A DNA stretch of 30,277 bases from an uncultured Oscillibacter sp. (lineage in GTDB: Bacteria > Bacillota > Clostridia > Oscillospirales > Oscillospiraceae). The stretch spans positions 1 through 30,277 of the forward strand of contig URTS01000008.1 of NCBI GenBank assembly GCA_900550685.1, in the 5' to 3' direction. The notes under the pieces were generated by a model, which saw only the letters and a program-made list of their open reading frames with translations, had not been told where the DNA came from and ran no database searches. A program made the translations under genes and the position numbers. Shown here piece after piece: positions 22,829-30,141 of the stretch (position 1 is the stretch's first letter; each line of letters opens with the position of its first letter).

Positions 22829-22939
22829 GACGGATTAACGAGAAAGCTGAATGATCTGCTCCAGGAATCCATGCGCAGCATGGCTTTGGGCATGGTGCGG
22901 CGTTTTGTGGTGAAAACTCACGTGATTGCTGCAAAATAA
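22829..22939 (+). pseudogene. Short remnant of an unidentified protein C-terminus
   Basis: Between the GntR gene and the IS3 end a 36-codon stretch reads DGLTRKLNDLLQESM, then RSMALGMVRRFVVKTHVIAAK and a stop. It has normal protein-like composition but no ribosome-binding site at its first Met, and an in-frame stop lies just before it. It could be the 3' end of a gene lost when the IS element entered. I do not recognise it. Otherwise 22775-22957 shows nothing I can support. Confidence 0.25.
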
Positions 22940-22957
22940 AACACCTGGCCTGCTTGC

Positions 22958-23450
22958 TGAACCGCACCCCATTTGTTAGACAAGTATGATAGAATACTTG
23001 TACTAAGAAATGGGGTGTTTCATTCTGCCAAAGGGAGTAGCGAACAAGCGATATACAGCAGAGTTCAAGAAGCAGGTTGTGGAAACCATGCAGAAGGAAA
23101 AGCTGAGCTGCTGTGAAACGGCAAGGCAGTTTGAAATAAGTGATCACAAGCGCGTTGCCGCATGGGAACGAATTTACATGACCGAAGGGTCGGAGGGGCT
23201 TGCTATCGAACGACGCGGCCGCGGCGGCAAGTGCCGGAAGCAGTTGCCCAAAAAGGCAGAAGAGGATCTGCTGGCAGAAGTCCAGCGGCTGCGTGCGGAG
23301 AATGAATACCTAAAAAACTTGCAAGCCTTGGTTTTGGAAGACGAGCGACACCGGCACAAAAAACGCTGGTAGTTCAGAAGCTGAGGCAAAAACATTGCTT
23401 GAAGATTCTTCTCTCAATCGCTCAACTGTCCCACGCAACCTTTTACCGCA
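22958..23450 (+). mobile_element. IS3-family (IS150-group) element, truncated
   Basis: The left end appears to be TGAACCGCACCCCATTTG (from 22958), the usual TG-starting end of IS150-like elements. A CAAGTATGATAGAATACTTG near-palindrome follows (22981-23000), then orfA and about 29 codons of orfB. At about 23445-23450 the sequence changes to an antisense acyl-CoA dehydrogenase remnant. The rest of orfB, with the DDE catalytic domain, and the right end are missing. Confidence 0.75.
23010..23372 (+). CDS. IS3-family transposase OrfA
   Basis: OrfA protein of the IS150 group: NKRYTAEFKKQVVETMQKEKLSCCETARQFEISDHKRVAAWERIY is the double helix-turn-helix, and LLAEVQRLRAENEYLKNLQALVLE is the leucine-zipper region. 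The drawn start is ATG 23010; the first residues (MGCFILPKGVA) are not conserved, and the natural start may be slightly later. It ends at TAG 23370-23372. An A6C run (23358-23364) just before the stop fits the -1 frameshift that normally fuses OrfA to OrfB in this family. Without OrfB it is inert. Confidence 0.85.
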   Translation: MGCFILPKGVANKRYTAEFKKQVVETMQKEKLSCCETARQFEISDHKRVAAWERIYMTEGSEGLAIERRGRGGKCRKQLPKKAEEDLLAEVQRLRAENEYLKNLQALVLEDERHRHKKRW

Positions 23451-23482
23451 GGAAACACCAGGGAGCTTCATGTCCACCATAA
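23363..23482 (+). pseudogene. IS3 OrfB, N-terminal remnant
   Basis: In the -1 frame relative to orfA the DNA reads TLVVQKLRQKHCLKILLSI, then AQLSHATFYR, a typical OrfB start. From about 23450 the frame continues through unrelated sequence (RKHQGASCPP) to TAA 23480-23482. The catalytic domain is absent. Confidence 0.7.
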
Positions 23483-23537
23483 ACGCGCTGATACCTTTGC
23501 CGCCCTTGGCGGGATCTGTTTTCGCATAGACAATAGT
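23442..23537 (-). pseudogene. Acyl-CoA dehydrogenase internal remnant
   Basis: On the minus strand 32 codons read TIVYAKTDPAKGGKGISAF, then MVDMKLPGVSCGK. This is a well-known middle segment of acyl-CoA dehydrogenases (A-x-TDP-x-KG-x-KGISAF-hydrophobic...PG-x-S-x-GK), near the FAD/substrate site. It is bounded by an in-frame stop just upstream and by the IS3 remnant downstream. It must come from a full gene elsewhere or formerly here. Such enzymes are common in butyrate-forming Clostridia. Confidence 0.7.
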
Positions 23538-23745
23538 CTAATGAAATCCGATAAATCCAAATATGGAAATGGTGTAAAAATGGCGTAACAACCAAGACGC
23601 CGAATGCTGAAGCTCCTTAAAAATCAAGAAAAATTTGAGGCGAATGAGTATATATGAAACTTGGTATTGAAAACGCAAAAAGTCTAACTGTCCAAGCTGC
23701 TCTGGGAAACCGGCACACACGGGTATGAATGATCTCTCCCCATTC

Positions 23746-23779
23746 CGAATTGAACAAAATCTTCTTTTTGTTCAATTCG
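23746..23779. repeat. Perfect 14-bp inverted repeat upstream of the partition operon
   Basis: CGAATTGAACAAAA / TTTTGTTCAATTCG with a 6-nt loop. TTTCCCTCCCC follows, so on the plus strand it could also work as a terminator for upstream transcripts; alternatively it is a protein-binding site. Confidence 0.6.
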
Positions 23780-23856
23780 ATTTCCCTCCCCCAGACGTCC
23801 TGCCGGGGCATTTCGAATTATTTTTGACATCAATTCGATCATTTCCTCTTGGCCTC

Positions 23857-23874
23857 ATGACATTATGATGTCAT
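23857..23874. promoter_or_regulatory. Palindromic operator candidate of the RHH-ParA-ParB operon
   Basis: ATGACAT-TATG-ATGTCAT is a perfect 7+7 palindrome about 50 bp before the RHH gene start. Ribbon-helix-helix proteins bind such short palindromes, so autoregulation by the 59-residue protein is likely. Confidence 0.5.
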
Positions 23875-23926
23875 AATGGTTTTCAAAAACTACCATCAAA
23901 ACGTCGCATATACGGAGGATCTGTCG

Positions 23927-24106
23927 ATGGATGAGAAAAGCAATAAAGTCAAGCTGCTGGTCTATGCCACGGAGGATGACCGCGCCCGCATCAAAATGGC
24001 TGCCGCCAAGCTGCACATGAGCATGAGCCAGCTAATTTTGGACAGCGTTTTAGAGCAGGTGGCCAGCATCGAGGAGCTGGAAAAGAATGGAGGTGCCCGG
24101 GAATGA
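23927..24106 (+). CDS. Small ribbon-helix-helix DNA-binding protein
   Basis: ATG 23927 follows CGGAGGAT (23913-23920). The upstream in-frame ATG at 23876 has no ribosome-binding site. The 59-residue protein has a beta-strand (KVKLLVYAT), then two helices (EDDRARIKMAAAKLHM and SMSQLILDSVLEQVASIEELE), the Arc/CopG-type fold. Its stop codon overlaps the parA ATG (ATGA at 24103), so the genes are translationally coupled. It probably acts as the operon autorepressor or as an accessory centromere-binding protein. Confidence 0.78.
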   Translation: MDEKSNKVKLLVYATEDDRARIKMAAAKLHMSMSQLILDSVLEQVASIEELEKNGGARE

Positions 24107-24873
24107 AAACCATCGCCGTGATGAACCAGAAGGGCGGCACCGGCAAGACCACTTCCGCCATCAATCTGGCGGGCGAGCTGGTGCGCCGTGGCAAAAAGGT
24201 TTTGATCGTGGACATGGATACCCAGGGCAACGCCACCAGCAACCTGTCCCTGACGGAGATCCCCGCCGCCACGCTGACGGACGTCATCGTGTCCAAGACC
24301 GCCACGCTGGCGGACACCGTCTGCCACACCACTACCGAAAATCTCGACCTGATCCGGGGCGGCAGTCTGCTGGCTCCGGCGCTGGCCACCATGCAGGAGA
24401 TGCCCTTTGGCCGGGACACCACCCTGCGCCGCCTCCTGCCCCAGATCCCCGATACTTACGATTTCGTGTTTTTCGACTGCTCCCCCTCTCTGGAGAGCCT
24501 GTTCAATATCAACGTGCTGGTAGCTGTTCAGTACGTCCTCATCCCCATCAAGGTGGATAAAAACTCCATCGAGGGCTACGACGTCATGCTGGAGACCATC
24601 CAGTCCGTCCGCGAGATCGCCAACCCGGACATCCGGGCTCTGGGCATCTTCATGACCGCCGTGGAGACCGGCTCCAGCCTTGACCGGGAAATGATCGCCA
24701 ACTTCCCCGCCATGCTGCCGAGTCTGGCCTTCCAGACGTACATCCGCAAGAACATCGACGTGAAGAAAGCCCCGCTGGCCCTCCAGCCCCTGTGCTTCTT
24801 CTCCCCCCGCTGCACTGCCACCGGCGATTACGCCGCCCTGTGCGACGAAATGCTGGCAAGAATGGAGGGCTGA
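24103..24873 (+). CDS. parA: ParA-family partition ATPase (AAA family)
   Basis: The 256-residue protein is a deviant-Walker ParA/Soj ATPase. It has KGGTGKTTSAINLA (signature and catalytic lysines, residues 10-23), VLIVDMDTQGNATSN (Walker A', switch I), DFVFFDCSPSLESL (Walker B) and LIPIKVDKNSIEGY. It has no N-terminal HTH, so DNA regulation is left to the RHH or ParB protein. The RHH-parA-parB order and very tight spacing are typical of the maintenance module of integrative conjugative elements and plasmids in gut Clostridia, not of the chromosomal soj-spo0J locus, which lies near gidB and the origin. ATP-dependent patterning on nucleoid DNA would segregate or stabilise the element. Confidence 0.9.
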   Translation: MKTIAVMNQKGGTGKTTSAINLAGELVRRGKKVLIVDMDTQGNATSNLSLTEIPAATLTDVIVSKTATLADTVCHTTTENLDLIRGGSLLAPALATMQEMPFGRDTTLRRLLPQIPDTYDFVFFDCSPSLESLFNINVLVAVQYVLIPIKVDKNSIEGYDVMLETIQSVREIANPDIRALGIFMTAVETGSSLDREMIANFPAMLPSLAFQTYIRKNIDVKKAPLALQPLCFFSPRCTATGDYAALCDEMLARMEG

Positions 24874-24876
24874 TCC

Positions 24877-25815
24877 ATGGCAGGTAAAAAGAGCCCCTCC
24901 ATCTTCTCCACTCTGCAAAAGACCACGGAAAACGCCAGCGCCGTTAACGGCGAGCTGACCCGCCAGCTGCCCGTGGCGTCTCTGGTGGATAACCCCATGA
25001 ACCGTTTCTCCATGGCGGAGGACGATGAGTTCCTTTCCACCATGCGCTCCGTGGAGCAGGACGGCTTTTTGGAGGACATCGTGGTCACGCCGGACGGCGA
25101 GAACACATGGCGCATCATCAGCGGACACCGCCGGGTGATGGCCGCCCGGAAGCTGGGCAAGACCGCCGTCCCCTGCAAAGTCCGCCGGTATCCGGACAAG
25201 CTCTCCGAGCTGCGGGCGCTGATGGGCGCCAACGTCCACCGGCGCAGCCTCTCCCCTTTCGACATGGCCCGCCAGCTGGAAACGCTGCGGGAAGTCCTCT
25301 CGGAAAGCGGACAGCTCCCCGATGGGACCAAGGAGCAGGCGGAGCTGATGGCCGCACAGAGCGACCTGAGCCGGGCCACGGTGGAGCGGTATCTGGATCT
25401 TCTGAATCTGGACGAGACCATGACCGGCTGGGCCGAGCGTGGCGAGATGACCATGATGGACGCCTATGAAATGGCCCGCCGGAAGAACGTCCACCTCCAA
25501 GCCGCCGTGGAGGAATATGTCGCTCACAACAATGCCAACGGGGACTTCCCCGGCCTTGTCCACCGGGCCATCGCCTGGGCGAAGGCCGCCGAGCTGCCCC
25601 CGCCTCCGTCCAAGCCCGCCCCGGCCGCCAATCCTCTGCGGACGGTGGATTCCTTTGGCCGGGCCGTCCGCCGCTCCACCGCCCAGCTGAAAGCGCTGGA
25701 TCTCTCCGCCGACGTGGACCGCACCACCGCCCGGAAAAAGCTGGACACCTGCCTTGCCAATCTGGAGGAACTGCGGCGAACGGTGGAGGCCCTGAAGGCC
25801 GGTCTGGACGGCTGA
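24877..25815 (+). CDS. parB: ParB/Spo0J-family partition protein
   Basis: ATG 24886 (MAGKK) follows GGAGGGC; the frame can open at 24877, so the start is uncertain by three codons. The ~310-residue protein has the ParB N-terminal nuclease/CTPase-like domain (LPVASLVDNPMNRF, then DGFLEDIVVTPDGENTWRIISGHRRVMAARKLG, with GHRR at about residues 86-90), a central HTH (LMAAQSDLSRATVERYLDLL), and a helical Ala/Pro-rich C-terminal region with a coiled-coil end (LDTCLANLEELRRTVEALKAGL). It is probably the centromere-binding partner of the adjacent ParA. No other conjugation genes are in the window. Confidence 0.88.
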   Translation: MAGKKSPSIFSTLQKTTENASAVNGELTRQLPVASLVDNPMNRFSMAEDDEFLSTMRSVEQDGFLEDIVVTPDGENTWRIISGHRRVMAARKLGKTAVPCKVRRYPDKLSELRALMGANVHRRSLSPFDMARQLETLREVLSESGQLPDGTKEQAELMAAQSDLSRATVERYLDLLNLDETMTGWAERGEMTMMDAYEMARRKNVHLQAAVEEYVAHNNANGDFPGLVHRAIAWAKAAELPPPPSKPAPAANPLRTVDSFGRAVRRSTAQLKALDLSADVDRTTARKKLDTCLANLEELRRTVEALKAGLDG

Positions 25816-25867
25816 TCCCCTCCCCTGCCCCGCGCTGTCCGCGCCGCGCAAAACCGCATAGAAAACA

Positions 25868-25901
25868 ACGGTAACGGGACGCGCATGCGTTCCGTTACCG
25901 T
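25868..25901 (+). terminator. Hairpin after parB
   Basis: ACGGTAACGG (25868-25877) pairs with CCGTTACCGT (25892-25901). The loop holds ACGCGCATGCGT, itself able to pair. No U-run follows (CATATTAG), so termination is possible but not certain. Confidence 0.5.
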
Positions 25902-25941
25902 CATATTAGCCATTATTCGCGTCGGGCGTAGCTAACCGCCA

Positions 25942-26003
25942 GGGGGGTGAGGACATTTTTTGGACTTATTTGATGTAGTTCCTAAATTTCTCGGCCTCAA
26001 TAT
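25942..26003. repeat. Left inverted repeat of the D-amino-acid cassette
   Basis: Starts with G6 then TG; 43 bp from AGGACATTTTTTGGAC (25950-25992) are identical to the reverse complement of 30227-30269. After one mismatch, a further 10 bp match (25994-26003 with 30216-30225). GC content drops sharply just inside it. On the minus strand it encodes FASDYIEAEKFRNYIK and a stop (25966-25968). Confidence 0.9.
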
Positions 26004-26023
26004 AGTCGCTGGCAAATCTTCAC

Positions 26024-26052
26024 TTGCAATCCTAAACATTTTTTTGTATAAT
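26024..26052 (+). promoter_or_regulatory. Promoter of the YheO/DauR-type regulator gene
   Basis: TTGCAA (26024-26029), 17-bp spacer, TATAAT (26047-26052), just inside the left inverted repeat, so the cassette carries its own promoter. Confidence 0.65.
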
Positions 26053-26098
26053 ATAACAAACAGTTTGTCTGAATTCAGAAAGAAAGTGGTGAAACATT

Positions 26099-26791
26099 AT
26101 GGAAAGCATTGCTGAAAACAGAGAATTATTAGAAAAGTTTATGAATCTCTTAGAGCAACACTTTGGTAGTTCCTGCGAAATATTGCTACACGATTACTCC
26201 AAAGGTCCCATGCACAGCATTGTAGATATTCGTAACGGTCACGTAACCGGGCGGACAGTTGGTGGTTGTAACACCAATCTAGGGTTAGAAATTATGAAAG
26301 GTACGGTTCCTGCCAAGGATGAATTCAATTATCTAACCTACGCCTCCAATGGTAAAATCTTACGGTCTTCCTCCATCTATTTCAAGAATTCTGAAGATAA
26401 GGTTATTGGATCCTTATGTCTAAACTTAGATATCACAGATACTATCCGATTTGAGAGTTTTCTCAATAGCTACAACCACTCTATTTCTAACGAAAATGAA
26501 GATGGTGCTCCAAAAGAGTTTTTTACAGAGAACATTCACGAAATGTTGGATACCCTCATCGACCGCACTGTCAAAAAGTTCGGTCACGCTCCCCAAACTT
26601 TAAGCAAAGAAGAAAAAATTCAATTTATCGCCGAACTGGAAGCAAAGGATATCTTTATTATTACTAATTCCAGCAAGCGGGTCTGTTCCTTGCTAGGCAT
26701 CTCCAAGTATACGTTTTATAATTATCTTGACCTTGCACGTAAGAATTACGGCCTCCCCCCAAGGGAAAACAAAACGGAAGATTTTAAGTGA
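26099..26791 (+). CDS. YheO/DauR-type transcriptional regulator
   Basis: ATG 26099 follows AGAAAGTGGTG. The 230-residue protein has an N-terminal YheO-like PAS domain (FGSSCEILLHDYSKGPMHSI to the mid-chain GSLCLNLDITDTIRFESFL) and a C-terminal DauR-type HTH (KRVCSLLGISKYTFYNYLDLAR). The founding member DauR represses D-arginine catabolism in Pseudomonas, and relatives often neighbour D-amino-acid or RidA genes, which fits the next three genes. The gene is much more AT-rich than its surroundings, a sign of separate origin. The ligand is not known; a D-amino acid or its enamine/keto product is a reasonable inference. Confidence 0.88.
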   Translation: MESIAENRELLEKFMNLLEQHFGSSCEILLHDYSKGPMHSIVDIRNGHVTGRTVGGCNTNLGLEIMKGTVPAKDEFNYLTYASNGKILRSSSIYFKNSEDKVIGSLCLNLDITDTIRFESFLNSYNHSISNENEDGAPKEFFTENIHEMLDTLIDRTVKKFGHAPQTLSKEEKIQFIAELEAKDIFIITNSSKRVCSLLGISKYTFYNYLDLARKNYGLPPRENKTEDFK

Positions 26792-26807
26792 AAATATGAA
26801 ATAATGT

Positions 26808-26836
26808 TTGACATTGTTCCTCCATACTGTTATGAT
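26808..26836 (+). promoter_or_regulatory. Near-consensus promoter of the ridA-like operon leader
   Basis: TTGACA (26808-26813), 17-bp spacer, TATGAT (26831-26836), only 17 bp after the regulator's stop codon. Transcription would start near 26843, about 130 nt before the next gene and about 25 nt before a terminator stem. Confidence 0.8.
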
Positions 26837-26863
26837 AACATCAAGGAAGCAAATCGCTAATTT

Positions 26864-26913
26864 AGAGCAATGACCCACAGATCCTTTCTGCTGGCTCTTT
26901 GGGTCATTTTTTT
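26864..26913 (+). terminator. Leader terminator/attenuator candidate
   Basis: AATGACCCA (26869-26877) pairs with TGGGTCATT (26900-26908), followed by a T-run to 26913; CAGA/TCTG pair inside. AGAGC (26864-26868) could instead pair with GCTCT (26894-26898). That pairing crosses the terminator stem, so the two would be mutually exclusive. Confidence 0.7.
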
Positions 26914-26975
26914 CCTTCCGTCAAAAACTAAAAGTTAGTTATAATGACAAATACTTAGTTTTATGGAGGTATTTC

Positions 26976-27437
26976 ATGGAAAAATCGGTGTATGTGCGCA
27001 TGAAGGAAAACGGGATTGTCCTTCCGAAAGCTCTGTCTCCCGTGGGACTGTACCTTCCAGTGCAACAATGTGGCAAGTTACTCTTTATCTCTGGGCAGGG
27101 ATGTATCGAAAATGGCAATTACCTCACTGGCCGTGTTGGCACGGATGTCAGCATCTCAGAGGCATCCCGGCGCGCAAGTATCTGTATGGCCAACACATTG
27201 GCTGCTTTGGATCAATATCTTGGCTCTTTAGATCTTATTCTCAAACCTGTGAAGTTGCTGGGATTTGTCGCCTGTGATAACAACTTTACCCAGCAAGCTA
27301 CCGTCATAAACGCAGCATCCAAACTACTATTAGATATATTCGGTGAACAAGGGCAACACGCCCGTTCAGCTATTGGCAGCAACAGTCTGCCTCTTGGATT
27401 GACTGTTGAAATCGAATCGATTTTTGAGTTAGTATAA
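26976..27437 (+). CDS. RidA/YjgF/UK114-family enamine-imine deaminase
   Basis: ATG 26976 follows TGGAGGT. The 153-residue protein is longer than E. coli RidA (128) and matches the YjgF-like group with motifs LLFISGQGCIENGNYLTGRVG, ASICMANTLAALDQYLGSLD and HARSAIGSNSLPLGLTVEIE. The Arg in HARSAIG corresponds to the substrate-carboxylate-binding Arg of active RidA proteins. RidA hydrolyses reactive enamines such as 2-aminoacrylate, made by PLP-dependent serine/threonine dehydratases, to 2-keto acids and ammonia. The next gene encodes such a PLP enzyme, so the pairing is logical. Non-standard subgroup members may have other substrates. Confidence 0.87.
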   Translation: MEKSVYVRMKENGIVLPKALSPVGLYLPVQQCGKLLFISGQGCIENGNYLTGRVGTDVSISEASRRASICMANTLAALDQYLGSLDLILKPVKLLGFVACDNNFTQQATVINAASKLLLDIFGEQGQHARSAIGSNSLPLGLTVEIESIFELV

Positions 27438-27480
27438 CTATTCATTCTGCTGTTGTATTAAAAAGGAGGAATCGAACGTT

Positions 27481-28575
27481 ATGGAAACACCCTGCATCGT
27501 CTTGGACATGGACAAGGTTTGTCGCAACCTCAAACGTATGGCGGACATCTGTGAGAAAAACCACTGTCATCTGCGTCCCCATACCAAAACCCACAAAATT
27601 CCGGAGTTGTCACAATTACAACTGGACTACGGTGCCACAGGCATCACTGTAGCCAAACTGGCAGAAGCAGAAGTCATGGCCGAGCACGGTATCCGGGACA
27701 TTTTCATGGCCTACCCCCTTATTGGCGAGGAACGGATCGCCCGCGCCATTGCCCTTGCCCGGAAAATTCGGCTGATCTGCGCAGCGGACTGCTATGAAAG
27801 TGCCGAAAAAATTTCCCGCGCCTGCGCAGAGGCCGGCGTTGTTTTGGAACTGCGCATGGAGGTGGATACCGGTATGCACCGCACCGGCATCCCCTATGAT
27901 CTAGCGGCAGATGAGGCCGAGAAAATCGCCGCCCTGCCGGGGATCCGACTGCAAGGCATCTTCACCTTCCGTGGTATGATCTATGACGGAAAAACTGACG
28001 TGGACTGCAAAAAGTGTGGCATCCAAGAGGGTGAAATCATGGTGGCGTTGGCGGAGAAAATTCGCAGCCGGGGCATTCCTATTGAGGATGTCAGCGTAGG
28101 CTCCACCCCCACCGGCGAGTTCTGTGCCGAGGTTCCCGGCGTCACGGAAGTTCGCCCTGGAACATACCTCTTTCAAGACATGATGCAGGTCAACACCCAC
28201 GCCTGCAGCAGCACGCTGGAGGATGTGGCGGCGGTCATTCGGGTGCAGGTGGTCAGCACCTGCAAAAAGGGGGTAGTGGTTATCGACTGCGGCTGCAAGA
28301 GCATCTCCACCGATGTAGGGCAAGACAAGTTCCCCTACTTCCTTCAGGGCTATGGCACCGTTGTGGGGCATCCGGAGCTACACTTTGAGCGCCTCAGTGA
28401 GGAGCACGGCATGCTGCGGCCGGATGGGCCGTGCAGCGTGAAAACCGGAGACATTCTGGAGATCATTCCCAACCATATTTGTCCGGCCATCAACCTCTAT
28501 GACCATGTATACCTGAAAAAGAGTGGGGAAATTTACGGTACTTATCAGGTTGCAGCACGGGGCAAAAATTACTGA
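27481..28575 (+). CDS. D-threonine aldolase/D-serine dehydratase-fold PLP enzyme
   Basis: ATG 27481 follows AAAGGAGG. The 364-residue protein has an N-terminal alanine-racemase-type TIM barrel with the PLP lysine in RPHTKTHK (K36), EVDTGMHRTGI and SVGSTPTGE (PLP phosphate binding), and a C-terminal beta domain with the metal-binding His-x-Cys in PNHICPAINLYD. Together these mark the eukaryotic-type D-serine dehydratase (Dsd1/DSD) and D-threonine aldolase family, which acts only on D-beta-hydroxy amino acids and needs Zn2+ or Mn2+. Dehydration would give an enamine for the adjacent RidA; aldol cleavage would give glycine and an aldehyde. Which reaction occurs cannot be decided from sequence; the RidA neighbour favours dehydration. 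GC is higher than in the regulator gene. Confidence 0.9.
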   Translation: METPCIVLDMDKVCRNLKRMADICEKNHCHLRPHTKTHKIPELSQLQLDYGATGITVAKLAEAEVMAEHGIRDIFMAYPLIGEERIARAIALARKIRLICAADCYESAEKISRACAEAGVVLELRMEVDTGMHRTGIPYDLAADEAEKIAALPGIRLQGIFTFRGMIYDGKTDVDCKKCGIQEGEIMVALAEKIRSRGIPIEDVSVGSTPTGEFCAEVPGVTEVRPGTYLFQDMMQVNTHACSSTLEDVAAVIRVQVVSTCKKGVVVIDCGCKSISTDVGQDKFPYFLQGYGTVVGHPELHFERLSEEHGMLRPDGPCSVKTGDILEIIPNHICPAINLYDHVYLKKSGEIYGTYQVAARGKNY

Positions 28576-28674
28576 GCTTTCCGTCTCCGCCTGTAGAGCC
28601 GCAGTGCTCCAAAAAGGAAATTTCGGCGAAAATGGGCAGTACGTGTGTCAAATTAAATTTTTAGGAGGAACGTT

Positions 28675-30141
28675 ATGCTGCAATTTACAACCAAGCTCAA
28701 TGACCTCATCTGGAGCAAGCCCATGCTGTTTTTGATTCTGGGCGCTGGCATTTTCTTTACCATTGCCACAAGAGCTGTTCAGTTCCGCAAAATCAAGGAT
28801 ATGTTCCACATCATGATTGACGGCAAGAAAAGTGAGACGGGCGTCTCCTCCGTGCAGGCATTCATGATCTCCGCCGCTGGCCGCGTAGGTACTGGCAACA
28901 TCGCTGGCGTGGCTACCGCCATCACCTTCGGTGGCCCCGGTGCCATCTTCTGGATGTGGGTGGTCGCCCTCATCGGCGGTGCTACCTCCTTCGTTGAGTG
29001 CACATTGGCGCAGATTTACAAGGTACGCAGTACGGATGGCTCCGAGTTCCGCGGTGGCCCGTCCTACTACATGAGTAAAGGTCTTGGCTGGAGGTGGCTG
29101 GCTGTGGTATTCAGCGCCGTGGCACTGTTTGCAACCACTTTCTGCCTGCATCTGCCCAACATCTCTACGCTAGTGGACTCCGTAGAGAGCGCCTATCATG
29201 TGCCTAGATTCGCAACCACACTCATCGTAGCGGCTGCCTTCGCAGCCATCGTGTTCGGTGGCGTTAAGCGCATCGGTGCCTGGGCGGAGAAAATGGTGCC
29301 TCTAATGTCCCTTATTTATGTGGCCGCATGCTTGATTATCATTGTCCTACACATCTCCCAACTGCCCGCCGCCATCGTCCTCGTCTTCAAGTGTGCATTC
29401 AATCTGGAAGCGGGCTTCGGTAGTGTGGCCGGACTTGCCGTCATGTGGGGCATCAAGCGCGGCATCTACTCCAATGAGGCCGGTCAGGGTAACGCCACCC
29501 ACACCGCTGGTGCCTCCGACGTGGATCATCCCTGTCAGGAAGGTCTTACCCAGGCTCTGGCCGTGTACTTTGATACCCTCCTCATTTGCACCGTGGGCGC
29601 CATCATGATGCTGGTCACCTCCAGCTACAACGTAGTTGCCCCCGACGGCACCGCCATTGTCACGAATCTGGCCGGGATTCCCGCCGGCGTTCTTTACGCT
29701 CAAGAAGCCATCGATGTCTCCTTTGCCGGCTTTGGCTCCCCTATCATCGCCATCTGCGTGGTGTTCTTCTGCTTCACTTCTATCATGGCTACCTACTACT
29801 ACGCAGAAACCAACATTGTCTTCCTCTGCGGTGACAAGACCCCCCTCCCCATGAACGTGGTTCGCGGCATCGTCATCTTCGCCATCTTCTACGGCGGACT
29901 GACCTATTCTGAACTGGTCTGGAGCATCGTGGATATCGGCCTCGGCCTGATGTCTTGGGTCAATATTATCGCCATCCTTCTGCTAGTCAAGCCAGCCCTT
30001 ATCGCTCTGCGGGACTATGAGGCACAGCGCAAGGCCGGTGTCAAGCGGCTTACCTTCCACCCTGAGAAATTGGGCATCAAGGGTGCGGAAAATCAGATGT
30101 GGGAGGATCTAAACGCCCGCGAACACGCAATTATTGAGTAA
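28675..30141 (+). CDS. Sodium:alanine/amino-acid symporter (AGCS family)
   Basis: ATG 28675 follows TAGGAGGAA. The 488-residue integral membrane protein belongs to the alanine/glycine:cation symporter family (AgcS, DagA, AlsT). Visible are ~10-12 hydrophobic segments, the early motif SSVQAFMISAAGRVGTGNIAGVA with its substrate/Na+ site glycines, FRGGPSYYMSKGL, and the family signature GIKRGIYSNEAGQGNATHTA (from 29452). AGCS members such as archaeal AgcS transport both L- and D-alanine and glycine, so import of a D-amino acid for the preceding PLP enzyme is consistent. It is the last gene of the cassette, in the same direction with a short gap. The protein is complete, with a charged cytosolic tail. 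Confidence 0.93.
   Translation: MLQFTTKLNDLIWSKPMLFLILGAGIFFTIATRAVQFRKIKDMFHIMIDGKKSETGVSSVQAFMISAAGRVGTGNIAGVATAITFGGPGAIFWMWVVALIGGATSFVECTLAQIYKVRSTDGSEFRGGPSYYMSKGLGWRWLAVVFSAVALFATTFCLHLPNISTLVDSVESAYHVPRFATTLIVAAAFAAIVFGGVKRIGAWAEKMVPLMSLIYVAACLIIIVLHISQLPAAIVLVFKCAFNLEAGFGSVAGLAVMWGIKRGIYSNEAGQGNATHTAGASDVDHPCQEGLTQALAVYFDTLLICTVGAIMMLVTSSYNVVAPDGTAIVTNLAGIPAGVLYAQEAIDVSFAGFGSPIIAICVVFFCFTSIMATYYYAETNIVFLCGDKTPLPMNVVRGIVIFAIFYGGLTYSELVWSIVDIGLGLMSWVNIIAILLLVKPALIALRDYEAQRKAGVKRLTFHPEKLGIKGAENQMWEDLNAREHAIIE

Larger units (their letters stand above)
23540..23926. other. Gene-free AT-rich region before the partition operon
   Basis: No gene is supported here. It contains a perfect 14-bp inverted repeat CGAATTGAACAAAA (23746-23759) / TTTTGTTCAATTCG (23766-23779) and an 18-bp palindrome ATGACAT-TATG-ATGTCAT (23857-23874). 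AATTCGA/TCGAATT words occur at about 23747, 23772, 23813 and 23831, and a TTGACA lies at 23824. Repeated short words and palindromes directly before an RHH-ParA-ParB operon are what a centromere/operator region looks like. Confidence 0.5.

Noticed and set aside
23962..25851. 629-codon frame antisense to parA/parB
   Set aside because: Shadow of the GC-rich parA and parB genes; Gly/His/Gln-rich with no domain.
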